This document shows positions 19,601 through 25,074 of a DNA stretch of 47,238 bases, in pieces. A program made the position numbers and the translations under genes. The notes under the pieces are model-generated. The model did no database searches, was not told the origin of the DNA, and worked only from the letters and a program-made list of their open reading frames with translations. How positions within the stretch are numbered: position 1 is the first letter of the stretch; every line of letters begins with the position of its first letter. The DNA comes from a bacterium (GTDB taxonomy: Bacteria > Planctomycetota > Planctomycetia > Pirellulales > Pirellulaceae): assembly GCA_016124445.1 (NCBI GenBank), contig WGNR01000007.1, positions 1 through 47,238 of the forward strand. Reading direction: 5' to 3'.

Positions 19601-20148
19601 GCCGCTTTAAGATTTACTGGGAAACAAAGCTTGATGAATTCGCAAAAAGGCTCAAGAGGGATATCCAATCCGATTCCAATCGAAAGTTGTGGCAACCAAT
19701 GGATTTGATTTGCAAATTACTCCCGAACGCCATTTCAGCACCACTTCGAAGGATTAGCACTCCAACAATCAGTGACCGTGAAATCTACTCTAAATATGTA
19801 TGTAGTGACGAATTTGCCCACAAGCCTTGGATGGATCTCGTAGCGAACAAACAGCGATTCGAGGGTCTAATCAAGAAGCTACAGAACTGGTCAATTGAAC
19901 GAATCGCATTGACGCCGACGCCTGATGAACTCACCAAGTGGACGGAAGAAATCGCACAATTTACCAAGAGCTCGAAGGTACTAGTCTACTTTGCCAAGCG
20001 AGCTTTACATGCAAACCAACACACTCGAGCGATTCAGCTTTATCTTGAAGCGATTTCCAGCGAGACAGACCCGGATCGTAAGCAGGATCTCCTTACATCT
20101 GTGAGCGACAACGACCTGAATTTTCTGCGCAAAATGGCACAGGGTTAG
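16618..20148 (+). CDS. LRR-Roc-COR protein with C-terminal TIR domain (Roco-TIR)
   Basis: The 1176-residue protein reads in order: leucine-rich repeats about 88-290 of the short ~20-residue kind (LPLSLECLDIRGCEQLNRI); a Roc GTPase with P-loop GESRCGKTS near 330, G3 motif IWDFAGQD near 384 and NTKYD near 464; a COR region to about 800; a TIR-like domain from about 862 (ISISFAGDG) with SWKYYESEWCMYEF near 940, whose final Glu matches the catalytic Glu of NADase TIRs; and a short helical tail. Roco proteins switch with GTP and dimerise through COR. With TIR attached this looks like an immune-type sensor-effector in one chain. Its ligand is unknown. Confidence 0.85.
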   Translation: MMSQNAHGHASIEGFSEDHSLNSKHLSNQPIALFTNDGKHWIHPKREPFSWNTYVEKPEYEIKKIVIGNLDFGNENNRPEVKIPDDFAICFPAVTHLYLWRIKDLEAIPELPLSLECLDIRGCEQLNRIQSLPSNLKTLVIEDCPLARVTGNYHDQFSQLTDASFRGCPKISPAFFEAVQSNASCMRRIDLSDCPQLASIASWPSSLERIELNLCEGLTSLAATWPPNLKRLGLRESNRVESLPASFPEKLQYLDLCGTRSLQELPRIPAGLRTLILFGSGVNLPASLFGENCSTNVAGPVQAYLNELDRDSNLNLESPVDDEIKVILLGESRCGKTSLARRLVDDRFDETEDSTHGIQLWETKINIPSIDSQSGPKEATLHIWDFAGQDIYHNTHRLFLQSDAIFLICQTFHGDGHDLKSDAESQNPEFESDDFRRNLNYWQEFVASLGDAPGTNKPPPVLIVNTKYDRDSEPGSATQTKALPGSVNLSAKNPNIGFDQLRQWLSSEIAKILSPSQRKKLGTRPMAVKRFLQRIKDRNQRAITESQKKGYRIAPPRPCIPRTYFDRLVIKICGCGHYAENPSLLLDFFHKSGFVYFNELQMPNQIILDQRWSIEGIYTVFHRQRCWQQLKDRRGRFTASDLGNWAWNEQGYNSDEQAIFLEFMKACDICFTLLTRQDSGKPETCYLTPSALRRADEVQREAEDHRLGIAKTGESIVLEDSSLSRSSITQLLIQLGQKWRRAPLFWRWGAQFQSYRQGDWITSLTFVHLDWQPRAEDSYGGKLTFTQYGPDHSFLRAILKQCRDLIGFHGVRRDIESKLSVLEKLDVPDDTSPSPSRGHRALFDPDTIDAHSPTEPQATAVEISISFAGDGQDPNLRWEELPDDSIEKWPRALATTLRRMQFKVDEYRSEQQRNYANRASDRAKFLNFLMSRDYIIVFLSWKYYESEWCMYEFMKVLERMPPDGTLDTNQARLATFSEAIFSQSVHAGEVAQRQRRFKIYWETKLDEFAKRLKRDIQSDSNRKLWQPMDLICKLLPNAISAPLRRISTPTISDREIYSKYVCSDEFAHKPWMDLVANKQRFEGLIKKLQNWSIERIALTPTPDELTKWTEEIAQFTKSSKVLVYFAKRALHANQHTRAIQLYLEAISSETDPDRKQDLLTSVSDNDLNFLRKMAQG

Positions 20149-20289
20149 TGGTAGAATCGCAAGTGGCCAAGATGGTAAAAACGCGAGTCTCAGAATAATG
20201 CCGGGCAGGCAGACGAGTTGGCTTTTGAAAACTGGCGGGAGCTAGGAATCTCGTTCGCTTGAGAGGCAGCCCAGAGGACGGACAAACAA

Positions 20290-21225
20290 GTGAACGGAAA
20301 GAGGAACACCGATAGCGATCAACTCAAAGAAGACGCAGTGCGGTTGATCGTTGAGAATGGGCATTCGTTCAAACAGGTCTCCCTGATGAAAGGTATAAGT
20401 GAGGCATATTTGCAAAACTGGCATGCCGAACTGGCTCCGCAACTTGTTTGGGCTAAAGTAGAATCCAACTCAGACAAACATCTACTTCTACCGAATGGTA
20501 CCCCAATCCATTTCAAAGAGATCGCGGGAGGTTCGTTTCGCATGGGAACGCGGGGAGCATACCATACTTCGGAACCTATTCATGAGGTTTATATCCCGGC
20601 GAAGTTCTACTTGGGCGTATTCCCAGTCACTCAGCACCAGTTTGAGGAATGGAAATTCGCTAACCCTGGCGTTACCCATCAAAACGTCTGGTCTGGAAGT
20701 GAATTCTATCCCGTTGACTCGGTATCCTGGCACCAAGCACGTGAGTTTTGCCAATGGTTGAATCAGGTCTGCATAGCTGATCTAGATGGTTATTGGGTTG
20801 ACCTGCCCACAGAGGCCCACTGGGAATTTGCTTGCATCGGAGACGCAGAGTTGGATTGCGGCCTGGGAGATGGCAAGGCCGCCCTTCAAGAGATGGGATG
20901 GATTGGCGATAGTCAACTGCGTGGCACAAAGCCAGTCGGGCTAAAACGTCCAAATCATGGCCTTTATGACATGCATGGCAATGTTCGGGAGTGGTGCCGC
21001 GACCATTGGGATCCTTTTGCCTATCGATACTGGATTGACGGGATGGCGGTGCCGACGATGCGGCACGATCTTTCTAATACCGCCGATAGCCCACGGGTCG
21101 TCCGAGGAGGATCGTGGGCAAATAAGCCCGATCAATGCACCGCGGCGTTTCGAACTGGGATGAACGCCAAGGAGGCCGATGAAAGAACGGGAATTCGTAT
21201 TGGTCTTTTTGCCAAAGGCTCATAG
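20290..21225 (+). CDS. IS3 OrfA-like HTH fused to FGE-sulfatase domain
   Basis: The gene starts with GTG. Residues about 8-50 (DQLKEDAVRLIVENGHSFKQ then SEAYLQNWHAELAP) form the helix-turn-helix of IS3/IS911 OrfA proteins. From about residue 75 comes a formylglycine-generating-enzyme/C-type-lectin-like fold: GGSFRMGTRGAYHTSEP, FYLGVFPVTQHQFEEW, LPTEAHWEFAC, DMHGNVREWCRDHW and RVVRGGSWANK close the domain. The paired active-site cysteines of true FGE are not evident, so it is probably a binding module, as in other bacterial conflict systems where this fold appears. The fusion suggests an FGE gene captured the promoter and start of an insertion sequence. It lies 140 bp after the Roco-TIR gene, same strand. 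Confidence 0.8.
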   Translation: MNGKRNTDSDQLKEDAVRLIVENGHSFKQVSLMKGISEAYLQNWHAELAPQLVWAKVESNSDKHLLLPNGTPIHFKEIAGGSFRMGTRGAYHTSEPIHEVYIPAKFYLGVFPVTQHQFEEWKFANPGVTHQNVWSGSEFYPVDSVSWHQAREFCQWLNQVCIADLDGYWVDLPTEAHWEFACIGDAELDCGLGDGKAALQEMGWIGDSQLRGTKPVGLKRPNHGLYDMHGNVREWCRDHWDPFAYRYWIDGMAVPTMRHDLSNTADSPRVVRGGSWANKPDQCTAAFRTGMNAKEADERTGIRIGLFAKGS

Positions 21226-21476
21226 TTCGTTCCGTACAACCCCGGTTTCAAACAGCAACGCGTCTTGGCTAATCGGCACAGCTTGGGTTGTCATTGCAAA
21301 ATCACTGCAACTTATGTATTGAATCTACTTTACAGTGAAGATTTAGAACATTATTCTAACACGTTTTATGAGGGTCGATCGCCTGCGGTCTTTTGCTAAT
21401 TTGCTAGAGTTTGACTAGCGTCTGGTACTCCCCGATTACCAAAACATCCTCGGTGCTTCTTGAGCTAGAGCGGCCT

Positions 21477-22844
21477 ATGAGTAGGTATCTGAAAAACTTG
21501 GTAATCACCGACCTATCCAAGCGGCTGGAAGGGGTCAACGACCTGCTGGTGGTTGACGTTGTGGGCATGAATGCGGAAAAGACTTACCTGGTCCGCAAAC
21601 AGCTCCGCGAAAAAGGTCTGAGCCTGATGGTCGTGCGTCGTACGCTGGCTGCCAAGGCCTGCGAAGGAACGTCGCTCGCTCCGGCATTCGATGGTATGGA
21701 AGGCAGTGCCGCTTTGGTTTGGGGAGGCGAAGACTTCGTCGACCTGGCCAAAGAGATCGTAAAGCTGAACGAGGATGACGAATTCCCTGGCTTTACCGCC
21801 AAGGGAGGAGTCATGGATGGCGAATCACTGAATCCTGATTCGGTCAAAGCCATCAGCAAGTGGCCCAACCGCGCCGAACAACTCTCGTTGTTGATGGGGC
21901 AGATTCTCGGTCCTGGTCGAAAACTGGCTGCCCAACTTTACGGTCCAGGTGCCAAATTAGCCTCCCAAGTCGAAGTGGCTGGGGAGACCTCTGAAACCCG
22001 ATCCGTTCACTCTTCCGAAGGTGCGACAAATCTGATTGGTCGTCAACTTAGCGGACAGGTGGCAGCTCAAGAGGCAGACATGGTCAAGCCCGATGAAATC
22101 TTGCCCGAAGTCATTTCCAACCATATGCCAGAAATGCATACGGATATTCCTCTTTCAGAACCGGACGGCCTTTCTGACGTTGATCTGATAAACGAATTGC
22201 TTCAAAACCTGGAGAGAGTCTTTTACTTAGATGATGAAACTGGAGTTTCAGTCGCTGGTAAAGAACTATCCAAGACCTGGCTTCAGGGTCTCATCCAAAT
22301 GGCGAAGTTGCCCGCAGAATCGGGAAAGCCTCTTCTCGTAGATGTGAGAAAGCTACTAAGTGGCGAAAGCTTGAATCAGGATCGCAAGAATATTCTGATC
22401 GAAGAATTCGATCGAGCACTCAGCGAGCAAAGTGGTTTACCTGATCACATTGCATTGCTTGCATTCGACCCAATATCGAAAGCGGACCGCAGTTCGATGT
22501 CGGCCAATCAGGTCGAAATGGATCCGGTGGTTTTGACAGAGAACGACTTCCTGTCCGCTGGTGTTCCCAACGTGGTCCGAGTTGCTTTTCATTTCTCCTC
22601 GACATTTGACGATGACTTCAAGACGAACGCGAACACGCTGAGAGTCTGTTTATATGCCCAAAACGCGAAGATTTTCCCCGAAGTATGGGACATGCCATTC
22701 CCTCAGGATCAGCGTGTCTGCAGAGACTTTGTTGTTATCCCTGAAAATACGAAGAATGCGTATCTGGCAATAATGGTCTTCCGCAATGCAGACCTGGTGC
22801 TATCGGAAGAGGCGGAGTTTGACGTAAGCGAAAGCCACAGATAG
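21477..22844 (+). CDS. Ribosomal protein L10 fused to an unknown C-terminal region
   Basis: I start at ATG 21477 because the L10 homology begins exactly there; a TTG at 21411 is in frame but adds nonsense. Residues 1-166 are a full-length, planctomycete-style ribosomal L10: MSRYLKNLVITDLSKRLEGV, TYLVRKQLREKGL, SAALVWGGEDFVDLAKEI and the C-terminal helix GPGRKLAAQLYGPGAKLA. L10 normally binds 23S rRNA and carries L7/L12 to form the GTPase-recruiting stalk. The next ~290 residues are not ribosomal: a Ser/Glu linker, a helical region about 225-330 and a beta-rich domain about 385-451. Synonymous codon use shifts at the junction (leucine CTG/CTC 16 of 23 in L10, 11 of 31 after). No rplA or rplL is adjacent, so this is not the housekeeping rplJ. 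Confidence 0.82.
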   Translation: MSRYLKNLVITDLSKRLEGVNDLLVVDVVGMNAEKTYLVRKQLREKGLSLMVVRRTLAAKACEGTSLAPAFDGMEGSAALVWGGEDFVDLAKEIVKLNEDDEFPGFTAKGGVMDGESLNPDSVKAISKWPNRAEQLSLLMGQILGPGRKLAAQLYGPGAKLASQVEVAGETSETRSVHSSEGATNLIGRQLSGQVAAQEADMVKPDEILPEVISNHMPEMHTDIPLSEPDGLSDVDLINELLQNLERVFYLDDETGVSVAGKELSKTWLQGLIQMAKLPAESGKPLLVDVRKLLSGESLNQDRKNILIEEFDRALSEQSGLPDHIALLAFDPISKADRSSMSANQVEMDPVVLTENDFLSAGVPNVVRVAFHFSSTFDDDFKTNANTLRVCLYAQNAKIFPEVWDMPFPQDQRVCRDFVVIPENTKNAYLAIMVFRNADLVLSEEAEFDVSESHR

Positions 22845-22863
22845 GTCGAGGAAAACAGCCGAT

Positions 22864-23961
22864 ATGAAATTCGCAAAGAGCCGGATAGCTGGTTATGTCC
22901 CTCCGGTTGAAATGTCCGATGTGACGATCGCCATTTTTGGAAAAGGGAATGATCTATTCGTAGTTGTATCACCTCCCATCAACCGCTCTGATACAAACGG
23001 AGTGGTGACTCGTTCCAACGAATTGCTTGGACAACTGGTCGAATGGCGAAGAGATGCGGTCGGCTATCTCGCCAGTGAGAATCCCAAGGAACAACTTGCC
23101 AACCTAGGAGCGAAAACTCTCGCTACGCTATTGAGTCGTACATCTGGTACGGAAGACGAAAGCCCACAAGAGCGGCTTTTAGAATTTGTCGAGCGAAACG
23201 AAGATGCCCGAATTACGATCGAATTGTCGAGAATCAGTTCTCGCTTCTCTATCTTGTTCCCATGGAGCATCCTGAGAACAAAGTCCTGGAAAGACGACCC
23301 CACCATGGATTCGTTCTGGGGATTGCGTTTTAAATTGGCCGAGCGACGTTATCAGCCGGTGTCCATGTCGCCCAAGGCGTCAGTCCCCCTCCTTGTTTCA
23401 GAACAGTTGCACGTTCCCAAAGCTCTCGTCAACACCTATTTTTCGATCGTCGATGTTCCGACGCTCCTGCAACAATTGCCCAAAGCAGGGCAGTTTTATG
23501 TATGCAATGCCGGTGATGTTGGTGGAAGCAGTGACGACGAGTGGATCCAGATCGCGGATGGACAAATCCTGAAGAAAGAAAACTTCAGTACCGTCGCCCC
23601 AGAAGATCCAGGTGGTAAGCAATACTACGTAAGCGATCGACCGTCATACGGAGGACGTCCGTTCTTTCTATTTGTCAACTGCGTTGATTGTGGCATACAC
23701 CGATATCAAGAATCTAACTTGCTCGGCCATCTTTGCGGATCGCCTCCGGATAAATCGTCGTTTATCGTGCCGTCGATCGATCTCACTATTGACCAAGCAA
23801 GCACGTTTGCTGATCACTACTTCGATGCCGTTTCAGATGGGCATATCACTGCTCCATCAGCATTACGAGAGGCGAGAAAAAGACATGTCGACGACAACGG
23901 TGAGCCGCGAATTGAAGGGCTCTTCTATCACTTTAGTGGCGACGTTTCAACTTCCCACTAA
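22864..23961 (+). CDS. CHAT-like (caspase-fold) protein with altered catalytic motifs
   Basis: The 365-residue protein starts 19 bp after the L10 fusion. Its layout follows the CHAT protease domain: FSILFPWSILRTK and FWGLRFKLAERR (residues 128-162) match the strand and helix before the active site, FYVCNAG (211-217) sits at the His motif, FLFVNCVDCG (268-277) at the Cys motif, and GLFYHFSGD (352-360) is the usual CHAT ending. The consensus His is replaced by Asn215, and the expected Cys position reads Val274 flanked by Cys273 and Cys276. Either the dyad moved or the domain is a pseudo-enzyme. It probably works with the L10 fusion. A classification from motifs only; overall similarity is modest. 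Confidence 0.6.
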   Translation: MKFAKSRIAGYVPPVEMSDVTIAIFGKGNDLFVVVSPPINRSDTNGVVTRSNELLGQLVEWRRDAVGYLASENPKEQLANLGAKTLATLLSRTSGTEDESPQERLLEFVERNEDARITIELSRISSRFSILFPWSILRTKSWKDDPTMDSFWGLRFKLAERRYQPVSMSPKASVPLLVSEQLHVPKALVNTYFSIVDVPTLLQQLPKAGQFYVCNAGDVGGSSDDEWIQIADGQILKKENFSTVAPEDPGGKQYYVSDRPSYGGRPFFLFVNCVDCGIHRYQESNLLGHLCGSPPDKSSFIVPSIDLTIDQASTFADHYFDAVSDGHITAPSALREARKRHVDDNGEPRIEGLFYHFSGDVSTSH

Positions 23962-24305
23962 GCTACCGAGCGATTCGATCGCCCTTTCTTCACCGGGAAC
24001 TCTCCGTCTGCGCTAACGATCAGGTCCGCGCCGAAAAACACAGCAACGGTGAAGTGAGCTTGACCTCCCTTCTCTGCCGTCAGGGCGAAATCCAATTTGT
24101 GTTTGACGTCTTCCCGCATTGGAATATTGGCGAAGTCGGGCTCGATGCCCAGGTGATTCGTTGTGACCACTACCTTGAGTTGCCGATCATCTTCAAAGGG
24201 TAGCGCGGTCGGCGTTTCGATCTGAACATTCAAAATCCCGTGGCTACCGACCACAGGTTCGCCTTCCCAATTGACCTCGAATTCAAGCACAAGTTGTTCG
24301 TTCAT
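23958..24305 (-). CDS. Small beta-rich protein resembling the tail of the L10 fusion
   Basis: The 115-residue protein has a good ribosome-binding site (AGGGGGT) before ATG 24305. It looks like an all-beta domain with alternating hydrophobic strands and no signal peptide. Residues 41-105 align without large gaps to residues 385-451 of the L10 fusion: RQLKVVVTTN with NTLRVCLYAQN, FANIPM with VWDMPF, FTVAVFFGADLIVSADGEFPV with YLAIMVFRNADLVLSEEAEFDV-type sequence. The two therefore share a domain I cannot name. The ATG overlaps the stop of the decayed gene upstream (ATGA), and its own stop overlaps that of the CHAT-like gene on the other strand. A role as partner, adaptor or antagonist of the L10 fusion is inference. 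Confidence 0.65.
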   Translation of the reverse strand: MNEQLVLEFEVNWEGEPVVGSHGILNVQIETPTALPFEDDRQLKVVVTTNHLGIEPDFANIPMREDVKHKLDFALTAEKGGQAHFTVAVFFGADLIVSADGEFPVKKGRSNRSVA

Positions 24306-25043
24306 GATGTACCCCCTAATGTGTAATTCGTTTGCGGGGGGAGATTGTTAGGAGAAGCCCTGAACTCGAGCCTCCTCCTTAAACCTAGCTCATTGTAGTT
24401 AACGAAAACCACATAATACAGGTATTTGGTATTCGATACGGAGTCACGGCGAAGATCCGCAAAAACGCGGCACTTTTCCCTTGAACTCTCAGCTAGGCCT
24501 ATCGAGCCCCAACCATCGCCAAATACGGCTGCATGGCCATTCCAACCTGGGCCTTGAATCTTCCAGAGAGATGGAAGACAAATCATCGCAGAAAGGTCCT
24601 CAATGCCCTCCTGCGGAGCGGAATAGAACATTCCCAGACTTGTCCGACTTCCGTGTCTGATCATCACGCTCTCGGCGGTGCGTGTATTGCTATTTGCCGT
24701 AGAGTAACGATCCCTCGGAAAAACCTCAATGCCGTTTTGGCCGAATCATGCAGCAAAACTATTAAATGTTTGTTTGGGTTTCCTACCCGATTTATGCGAC
24801 ACCTTCGCAAGACTTCTGCCAAGCATCCGTTGTGCAAGATTCTCAGCTGTGGATATTGTTTCCCCAGGAGACACCAAAGCCTTTAGTGAGGTTCGGAATC
24901 ATAAAGTGCCCGCCTAACAACTCGTCTCTGCTTTCCGAGAGCCTCGAGACCGCATGCCTTCTATGCATTTGTCCAAGGCTTTCGGTCAGCGGCGGGCAAT
25001 CACGCCAATGCCTCGCGGACCGGAGAATCATTGGCCGAAACAA
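24302..25043 (-). pseudogene. Decayed gene, coupled to the small beta-rich gene
   Basis: The minus strand is protein-like throughout but needs at least one frameshift and one stop readthrough. An open piece from about 25043 gives SRLSESRDELLGGHFMIPNL; a second frame continues with VSPGETISTAENLAQRML and ends NSFAA before a TGA at 24746-24748; the same frame resumes FGQNGIEVFPRDRYSTA, then MIRHGSRTSLGMFYSAP, and stops at 24302. Read together they make a plausible protein of about 240 residues with no family I recognise. Only the last ~120 residues could still be translated from GTG 24667. Its stop overlaps the next gene's start, so the pair was once coupled. A functional short form cannot be excluded. 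Confidence 0.45.
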
Positions 25044-25074
25044 GCGGGAGAGTACACCTCTATTCGAGAATGTC

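Noticed and set aside
21411..21476. 22-residue extension of the L10 fusion from a TTG
   Set aside because: L10 homology begins at the ATG at 21477 and the extra residues have no ribosomal counterpart.
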